Below, piece after piece: positions 46,869-57,180 of a DNA stretch of 64,000 nucleotides (the first letter of the stretch is position 1; each line of letters begins with the position of its first letter). The stretch spans positions 930,001 to 994,000 of the forward strand of contig VNKQ01000012.1 in NCBI GenBank assembly GCA_016508695.1, read 5' to 3'. Both the position numbers and the translations under genes were made by a program. The notes under the pieces are model-generated. The model ran no database searches. It saw nothing but the letters and a program-made list of their open reading frames with translations, and had not been told where the DNA came from. The stretch is from Hyphodiscus hymeniophilus. Taxonomy: Eukaryota > Ascomycota > Leotiomycetes > Helotiales > Hyphodiscaceae.

Positions 46869-48302
46869 TACATAAGCATGTCTGTCTGCTTGGAGACTTC
46901 AGGACGGGATTGCTCCCAGCGACGGAACATACAGCAACAACATCAAATAATGGGGAAGGCGACGACGAGGCAATATCTTACCTAACACTGCGCTAAAGAT
47001 GAGAAGACATTGACGATGGTGTGGGTCCTACTCACGCCCTGTCGACTGCAGCTAACATCTGATAACGACTCGAGAATCGAGATCCAAGCAATGTCGAGCC
47101 ATCTCTCAACGCCATCCATCTACCGCACCCTTGACACAGCCCTATCAAGGTTAGTCTGCTTGGCCAGTACCCATAAGCCGAGCTTGCGGACACCACGAAG
47201 TTCCGCCTATAGCATACATTGTGGGCTTGACCTTCAAGAGTGGGGGCAGCGAGGGGCGAACGTATCTTTGGGCCGAACCTGAGTTTTGAGCACCCAGAAA
47301 GTCCGAAAAGGGTCACGACTATGTCCAGGCTCTTATGAGGCGCATGGAGACACATACTACGAAGACATGTGTCCTGCCTGGTGCCGGTGTCTTACAGTAC
47401 TATGTATTTTGTCCAGGGAGGGACCATCCTATCTTCTCAGTTACTGAGATATATTGTATGGTCTTGCAGTATTCCCGGTGATAAATCTCAGAGCACATTG
47501 CGGATCGTACCCCAGAGTTTCCCAAGTGCTCTGTCTACATGATATAGACGTGTATCACACTCTGAAAGAGTAGCATCCGCCGAAGATTGGAATACGAGAA
47601 CTGTCTCCCACCACCGTTGTTTTGGAGAGCTTTTGTTCTGCTTCGAAAATACTTCGAGCTCCGTCTGATAGCTGTCGAACATCCCTGCGCCTTACTTTGC
47701 ACAAATCCAGACACCTGTGATCGTCAGGTACTATTCAATGGGAGGGAATTAAAGTGAATCACTTTCCGAATGTTTTATATGATGGGGTTGGAGATACACC
47801 ACTTGATTATTCAATAATCTTCGGTGCTGACCAGTTAGCAAGGTCTGACTGGATTTGTTATATAAATATTGGCTGTTAATATTTCCTTTGGCATCGGTTG
47901 CTTGAGCAGCTTGAGGAGCCGCAGCCAAAGTTGTGGATTTTGATACTGCTGATGGTCTTCTCCCATCCGAATATTACCCACATGGAAAACACACTTTCAA
48001 CCTGGATTTGCCTCCTGTCAATGTATATTCGACTGATTTGGATTACTTGTCTTTTGGGCAAATGAGGGGCAGGTGCGTTATCGGGAACCTGCAGCGGAAT
48101 GTAAAAGGGGAAGAGATCCCGATGGAGCAAGAAACACGTCGCCAACACACGATTAGTGGTCGCGGATTAGCGCAATGCTTGACGCCACTACAAGCCGCTG
48201 CACTCCAACTTGAATTCATATTTGGAGCTTGGAAGACCCGACGTATCTTGAATCCTAGAAGTAAGTATTGTTCCTGTCATATAAAATTCGTAGGTCAATA
48301 AC
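46869..48302. other. Intergenic stretch between divergent genes
   Basis: Upstream region of the zinc-cluster regulator (minus) and the dioxygenase (plus). A 122-codon frame (47933-48301) ends one base before the dioxygenase start; it has no domain and is not accepted as a gene. Nothing else is supported. Confidence 0.5.
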
Positions 48303-49338
48303 ATGGGATCCGTTTCTCCGCCTCAACTCCGTCGCATCCCAGTGGACGCTCCAATTGAAGTGTTCATCGATGCCATAACCAAGGATGGAGGTTGTATCTG
48401 TACAAATTACGTTTCACCTGAAGTAATCGCGCAAGCCAATGCAGAGGTGAAGCCGTTTCTCGATGCAGACAAGCCCTGGCAGGTGAGTAGCATCATCATG
48501 CTCCACCCTCTTCGCACGACTGAACCCAAACTTCAGGGCAAGCTCTTTCCACCGGAGACAAGACGTTGTAATCGTCTTATATGGCGTAGTCCAACATGTC
48601 GCGAGAAGTTTTTCATGCACCCTCTCTACCAAGTACATGGAATTCGGCCTCTGTCATTCTCAAGTTGTAACATCTAATCGAATGCAGGCGCTCGGCGAGC
48701 ACTTCCTGGCAGAAACATACCCGACATGGTACGACGAGAAACTCCATCACTATACCTCACACCCTCTCCTTTCAGCAGCAATTGGTATCGATGTGCGCCC
48801 AGGAGCAGAGGGCCAACGACTTCATCGTGATGACAAAATGTATCACACCTGGCACACTGATGCGACAGCAACTGGCTGGACAGCTGGGAGAGATAATGGG
48901 TTTGGCGTTTTCGTCCCTGGAATCAAAACGACCGTTGAAAATGGCGCTACTAGAATGATACCAGGATCTCATCTTTGGGGCGATGATCGTGGAGCGAGTC
49001 CGAATGACTCCAACCTGGTGTATGCGGAGATGGAAGTTGGAGAGGCGGCATTCATGCTTGCGTCAACTTTTCACGGTGGGAGCACGAATTATTCGAAGAG
49101 TGAAAACAGGCTGTTGTATGCTATGTTTATGTGCAAGGGAACTTTGAGACAGGAATTTGCTACACTTATTGAGTATCCGCCTGAAGTGGTGAAGGGCTGG
49201 AGTAAGGAGGTGACTGCAAGGCTGGGCTATAAGATTAGTAGTCCCAACTGTGGTATGGTCGATATGAGGGACCCAAGCTTCCTTTTGGAAGAAAATTTCG
49301 ATCCAGATGCTCCAAACGTGGATGTTGATTTGGATTGA
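48303..49338 (+). CDS. Phytanoyl-CoA dioxygenase (PhyH) family enzyme
   Basis: Three exons, 48303-48482, 48537-48632 and 48688-49338, with introns of 54 and 55 bp, give 308 aa; all junctions are phase 0. The enzyme should be an Fe(II)/2-oxoglutarate-dependent oxygenase. The iron ligands are visible as the HxD pair in QRLHRDDK (His138, Asp140) and a distal His221 in STFHGGSTNY. Arg233, shortly after, would bind 2-oxoglutarate. NGATRMIPGSHLWG is the usual turn before the distal strand. Fungal members, such as the FtmOx1 and AsqJ type, often modify secondary metabolites rather than phytanic acid. No peroxisomal signal is seen at the C-terminus (DVDLD). The second exon is only 32 codons and easy to miss. 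Confidence 0.9.
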
Positions 49339-50011
49339 AGATAGGTATTTCTAGCAGCGTATTGCTCGGGAATAACAAAACCACGAATACGCTTGATGAA
49401 TGTCAATTGTTTCAAACCTATGACCTATTCCAAGTTATCGGTGTATTCTCTACTGCAGAATCAAAACCAGAAGCAGCTTCTCACCCTCTCCCGCTGTTCG
49501 CAAAAGAGCTCACCCCACTATTGGAGGAAGTTGGATTTAGCGAGATACTGTAAGGTAGCGATAAGATGAAGCGGTCCTCCTCATGCGAGTTGTAGAACTC
49601 GTAGCAGAGAGGGTTTACACCAATGGTGTGGGTCGCAGTCCCAGTGTTTTGCATGGATGCTCGAACAAGCAGGAGATCGCGAAGGACAGAAGGTGGGGGT
49701 ATAACTGGGTGAGGTTAGGCGCCCCAGAAGAGGAAATCAGCTTGTGTGGGGCCGAGAGTGGGATGCTGAACAATCGAGATACCGTTTCTCAATACAAGGC
49801 CAATCCCGTCTTCATTGCAAACAGGCAGTCACAGCGATCTACACGGGGATGTTAAAATAGCGATCTATATCAGGATTATATAAATCGTCGATCACAACAC
49901 GAATTATTCCCCAACTTCGTCACTGGCCTGGCTCGACTAAAATCCAGATCTACCTCGAACGAATCAGCAGATCGATAATCTCTGGAGTTCGAAACTGGGA
50001 CAAAAACGATA
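49339..50011. other. Intergenic stretch, no gene seen
   Basis: Short overlapping frames without domains. It lies between two genes on the same strand and probably holds the dioxygenase 3' end and the promoter of the reductase. Confidence 0.5.
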
Positions 50012-51291
50012 ATGACGGCAAAGAAAGCCAATGTGCTAGTTCTTGGTGGCGGAGCAGTAGCAAGTTCTCCAATTCCTTAGAGCAAAACTAGCTACTTGAA
50101 TATATCACGAGTCAGGGCTTCTTGGGCCATTTCTAGACTGAAGTCCCGTCTCAACCTCTGAATCTGTTTCACTCGGTATGCTAACTCGAAAATCCGATAG
50201 GGAGCCATTGCGGCAGTGAATCTTGAAGTGGGTGGCTTGGCAGAGGTGACTGCAGTGCTCAGGTCCAATTTCAAAGCCGTAGACCAGAATGGATATATAA
50301 TCGAGAGTGTTGACCATGGAAAGTTGACAGGATGGAAACCGACAAAATGTGGGCAGCAAAGTAGAACTCATCAAAAGGACACACTCACTGACGGTTCTCA
50401 ATAGTGGTAAACTCAGTACCGAATATCATCAAGGAGAACCTCCCGCCTTTTGATTACATTCTCACAGTCACGAAGAACTGTCCCGATGTCCCACCTAGTC
50501 TACAATCCCTCATCGCACCCGCAGTGACACCAGGCCACACAATAATAGTTATGCTTCAGAACGGACTTAACATTGAAAAAGCCATGTTCGAAGCCTTCCC
50601 CACCAACATAGTTCTCTCGGGGGTGTCCATGATCGACGCCCACGAGGAAGCACTTGGCACTATTCTGCATGAAGAGCACGATCTCCTCTTCCTCGGTGCT
50701 TTCCACAACCCCACCATTGCTGACCCTGCCAAAGAAATTGCAGCTGCAAAGAAGTTCATCGGCATCTACAACGCAGCCGGCAAGTCTACTGTGAACTTTT
50801 CTGACGATGTTCCTTGGGCGCGATGGAGAAAACTTATCTTTAATGCGTGTTTCAACCCTATCTGTGCCATCACTGGGTTGGATGATGCGAGAATGCGGCT
50901 GGCTGGGACAGCGATTGAGGGGTTGGTGAAGCCAGCCATGAGGGAGATTTTCGAGACGGCGAAACAGTTGGGACACAATTTACCTGAGGATATCATTGAC
51001 ACGATGATAAATCTTGATCCAATGGACTTGTATCTGAAGCCGAGTATGCAATGTGATATTGAGAAGGTATAGTCCTCAGTCTCAAAAGTGAACCGGTAGA
51101 GTTCGCTGACAGGAAGACAGGGAAATTACATGGAATATGAATACCTTGTGGGAGAGCCATTGAGGGAGGCTGAGAAGATTGGGGTACCGACACCGACATT
51201 AAGAGTCATTTATGAGCTTTGCAAGGCATTGCAGTGGAAGACAATGGAAACAAGAGGATTCGTCACTATACCTCCGAAGAGGAAGATGTGA
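50012..51291 (+). CDS. Ketopantoate reductase (ApbA/PanE) family protein
   Basis: Four exons, 50012-50059, 50201-50348, 50405-51066 and 51121-51291, give 342 aa. The family reduces 2-dehydropantoate to pantoate with NADPH; many fungal paralogues act on other 2-oxo acids. The Rossmann motif GGGAVGAIAAVNLE is formed only if intron 1 is spliced at GCAAGT (GC-AG, 50060-50200), with a CTAAC branch site about 20 nt before the acceptor. The GT alternative four bases earlier gives GGGAGAI and loses one residue. Other marks are LTVTKN, VMLQNGLNIEKA, a long central domain and the WRKLIFNACFNPICAITG block of the C-terminal domain. Intron 2 is 56 bp, intron 3 is 54 bp. The last exon ends in a short basic tail (PPKRKM). 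It may be the biosynthetic enzyme for coenzyme A or a specialised paralogue near the dioxygenase. Confidence 0.9.
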
Positions 51292-51803
51292 AAGGAATGA
51301 CTTTCGCCGAACAAACCATGGCGGTGGGTGACCTAGCAGTTTGGTGGATATGCAATATGCCAATAGTCAACTGGGAAAGACTGGGAGTTGGACATAACAC
51401 CTTGTCTTACGTCTGTCGAGGATTTTTCTGCTGTTCTGAATTAATTACAACTGATAGAGCCACTGCTATGAGGGGGCAAGAAGTAGGAGCAAACGGGACT
51501 TCTGGCATATGTGACGGGTTTCCTTCATGAACCTTAGCTTCTCTCTCTATCTTCCTTAACTCAGTACACTGGAACCCCTTATCTTCTGGTCTTGCCTCAA
51601 AGACCGTGATCCCAAGATCCTTATAACAACAGCTTACTATGCTCCAATGACTGGGATCTTTGCTTCAAATCAATACAATGTCCCTCCATCTGCATATCTA
51701 CCCCAAAACAATTTCATGGCTTGTGACTTCGTTTCAACCAGCTATCGCTACTAGCCAGTGCGATGACCCAGGTGTCAATTGTCTCAGTTTCATATCCAAA
51801 GCA
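51292..51803. other. Intergenic stretch between convergent genes
   Basis: No supported gene. Contains the second copy (51403-51420) of an 18-base word found at 991-1008. Probably the 3' regions of the reductase and the 2EXR gene. Confidence 0.5.
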
Positions 51804-52926
51804 TCAATCCGCCAAATGGACCACCTTTACGACCTTGATCTGAGGGATGAAGCTCAGGTCATTTCGTTGATCCTCTCCAGCTACCCTCCACACCATCTCC
51901 CAATCCTCGATTGATGGCAGAAGCATATTCTGAATGAAACAGCCAGTGGAGCAAATATGATCTATGTGCATAATCGGGAATTCCTGAGCAGCATTTGCAC
52001 GATCTATATCTACCAATACCGAATTGTTCTGGATTCCGGTTCCGACTGGAACTGAAGCATCAATTGGGAGAAGCACCTCTCGTACGCTGCTCATTGACGC
52101 GCTATGGAACTGGTCACACCAATTGGCGTAGGTATGCAACATCGAGCTATGAGTTTGCCCAATGTTTTCGGAGAACATAATACTCCTCAGGGCGACCCGT
52201 TGTACTTGGTCCGCCCCGAACCTCTCCAGACTGACATTATGGGCACGTACGAAATTCGTCAACTGTAAGTCTCGAATTCCGCTGCGACTTGAACCCTCGA
52301 AATACAACGTGTCCAGTTCGAAATTGAAATACACCATGTTCGGGATATCCAGCTTTTGGCAACCAAAGGCCAGCTTGTAGGTAAGCTGTGCCTCTTCTCT
52401 TGATTCTCTGTTGACGAAGAGAATAGTCGGAGGTGATGTGCAAGAAAAGAAAGCATGCATCATCATAGCTTCAATATTGTCACTGTCGTAATCTCTGTTG
52501 TAAAATCGGATTGGTCGGGTTCGGACTCTCACAACTCTCGGTCCAGGCAAGGCGGCGTTCCAGATCTGGAGGCGCAATTCGAGCGGGAGCTTCTTAAATT
52601 GGGGGAAGGAGTCGAGTGATGCGGTTTTGAGAGAGTCGGAGGAAAGATCAGTGGCGGCTTCACCTTGCATTATTGTGTCATGGCGACCCCATTCCAGGGC
52701 AAGCAGAGCGTTGATAGATCTGACCAGCACTGCCACGGTTACTTTGTCTTCATCTTTTCTTCTTGACCGATAGAATTGCTGCTTGTGTTTAATGTCAGCT
52801 TCCATTGTGTAAGGGAAAAGGTGACAAGGGGAAGAGGTGATGAGGAAGTACCTTAGCAGTAGCAACAGCCTTCTTGAGCAAGGCAAAGCTAATTCTGCCG
52901 TTATCTTGCTGACGGTGGTCCTTCAT
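51804..52926 (-). CDS. 2EXR-domain protein
   Basis: I favour two exons, 52926-52852 and 52781-51804, with a 70-bp intron, giving 350 aa beginning MKDHRQQDNGR. The junction AK|QQFYRSRR is phase 0 on both sides. The alternative is a single exon starting at 52805 (MEADIKHK...) or 52886. The 2EXR signature FPQFKKLPLELRLQIWNAAL, followed by PGPRVVRVR, lies near residues 80-110. Next come FVNRESREEAQLTYKLAF and MVYFNFELDTLYFEG, the usual second and third blocks of the family. These proteins are abundant in ascomycetes, are F-box-like in their first block and have no established biochemical function. No membrane or secretion signals are seen in the two-exon model. Confidence 0.85.
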
Positions 52927-54889
52927 TTTGCAAAATCTGTTGCGAGGTTGTGATTGTTGCGAGATTTGTGAGGTGTTTTTTGTTGTTTGCAGTAGAGAGC
53001 TATGACCGCAAGTCTTCTCTGTGCCTGAAAAGAAGGCTGAAAACAAACAAGAGTGCTGATTGGTGGAGCCTGGAGGTAAACCGGGTGAATTTGTTACCCG
53101 CACTAGCCGACACCCGGTCTCTCTATGCTTTCCAAACTCTATGGTAGGAACAAATTTGACAGTACCAGGTTACGTAGCAAGTTCTTGCATGAATGCAGCT
53201 TGCTAGTTTTTGCTGTAAATCGTATCTCTAATTACATCAAACACAGTCCTGTGTCATGCACCAAGGAACGGGAGTAGAATTTGTTGATACACTTAAGAAC
53301 AAAGAGAGATTTGGGGACTGCTTTGCTTCAATGTGGCTTGACAAGTCTCTTTACCAATAGAGCATTCAATGCTTTACTTCACAGCTGTGTAGTGGAGTGA
53401 ATCTTTTTAGGGGAAAATAGTAATCTTTTAGGTTTGAAAAGCGTTTGAACGTCTGAGAATTTGGGGCTCAATAGCCAGCGCAGCAAAAATATCTACAATT
53501 GTTCAAATATGCGATCAAAGTGTTTATCCAATACTCTAAGTTCTTTGGATCTCCTTGAAGCAAACCTGAGTTGTACTTGGATCGGTCTTTTCGACTGTTA
53601 TCCTGATATTCTTGCTAAAAAGGGACATGGTCCTCCTTCGTTGCCACGACTGCGGCAAGCGAAGTTGTATGAGATAACCACGTAACCAGCACCCAAAATT
53701 CGCACATCTTAAGCAGCACCTTTCTGTATTGACTTGGCTCGCTGGCTTTTACGGAGAATGCGTGCCAAATTCTCTACGCCTTTGAAGCGATAGTGAGATT
53801 GTTATTCCAATTTCTTTTTTTGGAACGAGCAAGGACTCAAATGGCCATAACACCAATGCAGACTGCAATATGTCTTTGGTTGTCCGACTGCAGAAAAAGT
53901 TGAGCATTCAATCTTTACAAAAAGGAAGAACACGAGCAGCTTCTAGTAAAGTTATACTGAGGTGCTTTACGAGATCGCTAACTCCGATGAAGATGATATT
54001 TCGACCACACAGACCAGATACCAAGTTGCCCTATCAAAGGGTCAAAATCAATCCTCTTGGTGTCTTGAATTCTGATTGAAGATTTCTCATTGCATCGCTA
54101 TGGGACTTTCCGGGAGGGCATGAGAAATTTTACCTTAGCTACATGCCGCAAGATTGAGGTCGTCCATCCGACAAGAGACTCACCTTAGTGAAAAAAGGGG
54201 TGTGGTTTTGGCAGTCAGTCGATCATCAGCCAAACATAATGGTTTGCAATTCCTGATGGTAGTCAAGAATCATAACCGCTTGCCTTCTTAGTCAGCATTT
54301 GACCATTACCTCTTACTGGCTAGTTCCCTCTGCACTAAACAGTCCAAACGAGTGCCGATTTTCCACTAAGGTGATTGAGGTGAGGCTACTGAGGCTCCCC
54401 TCACCGCCCACGTGATGACAGGAAGATGTCAGAATCTAATAATTCACTACCTACCTACCTTACCTGGTACTTATTTCAACCAGGTAACTTGCTTTCGATC
54501 AACTCATTCCCAACTGACATTTTCACGCCCATCTTTTAGAAAGATTGCGCTTGTTGCCAATAAGCAGAAGCAGCAATTCAAGACAAGACAAACGCTCCTG
54601 CATTAGATTCAGTGGTACACGACCAGTCGTGTACAATCAATCGAACTGGAACCCCCAACGGATTTAAGACGTTCTTGTTTGCGCAAGGCTTATCTTCACG
54701 CGTATCGCAAGGCAAACGTATAAACCGAGACGATTCTTGTAAGATCCGCGCAACAATACAGCTCACCATCTTCAACGACCTCAGCACATCCTTCAATACC
54801 TTGTCCTGCCCCTCTGCAACCTCCCCTCTGCAACCTCCCAACTCCACGACCCCTACCACCAAATCGCTGATACCAACCAACCTGCAGCT
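52927..54889. other. Intergenic stretch between divergent genes
   Basis: Nearly 2 kb without a supported gene. Short frames (for example 53461-53685 and 53870-54079, plus) have no domains. The final ~300 bases before 54890 are pyrimidine-rich with several AACC/CACC runs, a typical fungal 5' leader for the capping enzyme. Confidence 0.5.
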
Positions 54890-56170
54890 ATGGCTCCATT
54901 GGACAACATTTCCGCTCCTGGCATTCGAGTACCAGCTGGGGAGCCACTTCTATATAATATGCGCCAAGAAGTCGCATCTCTCCTCAATAGAAAGAACATT
55001 AATTTCCCTGGAGCGCAACCGGTCTCTTTTGCCCGCAGACATCTAGAGGAACTAGCCCGAAAAGACTACTTTGTATGCGAAAAGTCCGATGGAATGCGAT
55101 ACCTCCTTTATCTCACAGAAGATGAGCATGGCCGAGAGGCTCAGTACCTTATCGATCGCAAAAACGACTACTGGTACATACCACCAGACGAGTTACACTT
55201 TCCTATCCAGAACGACCGTCAAGGCTTTCATATCAATACTTTGATCGACGGCGAGTTGGTTATGGATAAAGTACCTGGAGGTGGCATGCAACCCAAATAT
55301 CTGGTATTCGATTGTCTGGTGCTTGATGGCAATAATCTCATGAGTCGGACGCTAGACAAACGCATTGCATACTTCCGAGATCATATATTCAGTCCATACA
55401 AGAAGCTGTATGAGGAGTTCCCGGAAGAGAAGCCGCATTTACGTTTCCTGACGGAATTGAAGGCCATGAATTTTAGTTACGCCATTCAGATGATGTTCAC
55501 GGATGTTCTCCCCAGATTACCCCACGGCAACGATGGCCTAATATTCACCTGTCGAGAGACGGAGTACAAACACGGCACCGATCAGCACATATTGAAGTGG
55601 AAGCCCGAGAACGAGAATAGTGTTGATTTCCGACTTGTTCTCGACTTTCCTCTGATCCAACCAGACACAATCGACCGCGCCGAGGGCATTACAGAGCCGT
55701 ATCTGGACTACGACTCCCTACCGACGTGCAACCTCCATGTCCATGCGGGCGATGGCAAGGATGATACATGGTACGGCACAATGTATCTCGAGCCCGAGCA
55801 ATGGGAGATGATGAAGGCTGCAGGCGAGCCATGGAACGATAGAATCATTGAATGCTGGATGGATGAAAGAAGGAGGTGGCGATATATGCGACCCCGAGAC
55901 GACAAAACCGTTGCAAATCATATATCCACGGTCGAGAGTGTCATCGAGAGTATAACTGATAGAGTTACGGAGAAGGATTTGATAGCTGTAGCGGGGAATA
56001 TCAGGACTCAATGGAAACGGAGAGCAGCGGAGGTGGACCAGAAAGAGGTCGAGCGCAAAAGGAATACGAGTGTGAGCGTTAACGCGCCTGTCAACGGAGG
56101 TGCCAAGAGAAAAGCAGAGGAGCAGGCGGCGGCACGTCCAAGTCCTGGCCCTCCTGTGAGACCGCAATGA
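54890..56170 (+). CDS. mRNA guanylyltransferase (capping enzyme alpha subunit)
   Basis: Single exon, 426 aa. The enzyme transfers GMP from GTP to the 5' diphosphate of nascent mRNA in the nucleus through a covalent lysyl-GMP intermediate. The nucleotidyl-transferase motifs are in order: I KSDG with Lys65 (VCEKSDGMRYLL), III TLIDGELVMD near 116-125, IV NDGLIFTCRETEYKHGTD near 213-231, and V ILKWKPENENSVDFRL near 233-248. A C-terminal OB-fold region follows (about 260-370), with WNDRIIECWMDERRRWRYMRPRDDK, containing motif VI-like basic residues. The last ~60 residues are charged and low-complexity. Length and order match the separate guanylyltransferase subunit of fungi (Ceg1-type), which works with a distinct triphosphatase. 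It is likely essential. Confidence 0.94.
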   Translation: MAPLDNISAPGIRVPAGEPLLYNMRQEVASLLNRKNINFPGAQPVSFARRHLEELARKDYFVCEKSDGMRYLLYLTEDEHGREAQYLIDRKNDYWYIPPDELHFPIQNDRQGFHINTLIDGELVMDKVPGGGMQPKYLVFDCLVLDGNNLMSRTLDKRIAYFRDHIFSPYKKLYEEFPEEKPHLRFLTELKAMNFSYAIQMMFTDVLPRLPHGNDGLIFTCRETEYKHGTDQHILKWKPENENSVDFRLVLDFPLIQPDTIDRAEGITEPYLDYDSLPTCNLHVHAGDGKDDTWYGTMYLEPEQWEMMKAAGEPWNDRIIECWMDERRRWRYMRPRDDKTVANHISTVESVIESITDRVTEKDLIAVAGNIRTQWKRRAAEVDQKEVERKRNTSVSVNAPVNGGAKRKAEEQAAARPSPGPPVRPQ

Positions 56171-57180
56171 GAGGAGTGGTTATGCGCTGGATTTGCGTGT
56201 CCAATACAGTTGGGTTGGGCAGAAGTGACTCTGGGATTCTTTAAAGGCGTTGGTGTGATGGATTTGGTGCATGGAAATGGATATGGGTCTTAATCCAGAT
56301 GGTCTCACAGGGAGGGCGTATAAAAGATCACTTCGTTCAGATGTCGAAATGGATTCATACGGATGGCAGGCACTCGAAGCCAACCACTGAAAAACCCCGC
56401 ATCAACCTTCTTGCAAAGGACCGACTTCTTCACCTTCTCGAACAACCAATTGTTCATACGACGTCCAAATTGGTTTCTGAACGACAACGATACCCCCGTG
56501 TTATCTGCAATAAAACGATAAATTCACAAGGTTTTTTTTTGCATGCAAGCCTTGATACTCTACAACATTGCCTATACCCAGTGTGGAGCTCTCGAAGTTG
56601 CCTCAATTGTGAGCCGCCAGGGGACTCCGGAATGAGGATCCTGCATACAGGCCCTGAAAATTGAATATTGCCTTCACCCAATGGAGACTTATGAACCGAA
56701 AGTGCGCCACAAGGTGGTGCTTCCATCCAAACGCTATCAATATCACATCGATGTCTTGCTTTCATTCGCATCGCTGTAATGGTGAAGCGACAGTCGGTTG
56801 CGATCAGAATTGGTTTTAAATGAAATGCGAGTGGGTACTTTTGGGCAGACAAAATGCCACAACGCTCTGCGCAAGTGAATGCCTAAGCTTGGCTTCGCCT
56901 TGGTAGAACCAACGCGCCAATGTACATGAAGACGATGGATTGAATATGCATGGCAGAGCAAGTGCTATTCGTCTAGTTGTTACATACGCGAAGCTGATGT
57001 TACTATCGGGCTTTTTTCATTTAGCTAAGACGGCCTGCGGTCGGTTCTTAGACGGCCACAATATTGTTTGCCAGACAGCCAACACGAGAGATATTGAACG
57101 AACAGATTAGAATCGTGACTGGTGGATTGATTGAAAACTATAAATATTTATAGATACTTTCATTCATCCAAACATTGTAA
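56171..57180. other. Intergenic stretch between convergent genes
   Basis: Lies between the 3' ends of the capping enzyme and the alpha-galactosidase. Frames at 56299-56664 (plus) and 56454-56852 (minus) overlap and show no domain. Nothing else is supported. Confidence 0.5.

Noticed and set aside
47933..48301. 122-codon plus-strand frame ending one base before the dioxygenase start
   Set aside because: No domain, low-similarity composition and no splice into the dioxygenase. A fungal gene ending one base before the next start is unlikely.
50057..50200. GT-AG alternative for the first intron of the reductase
   Set aside because: It keeps frame but removes the Val from GGGAVGAI, breaking the Rossmann spacing; the GC donor fits better. 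RNA data would decide.
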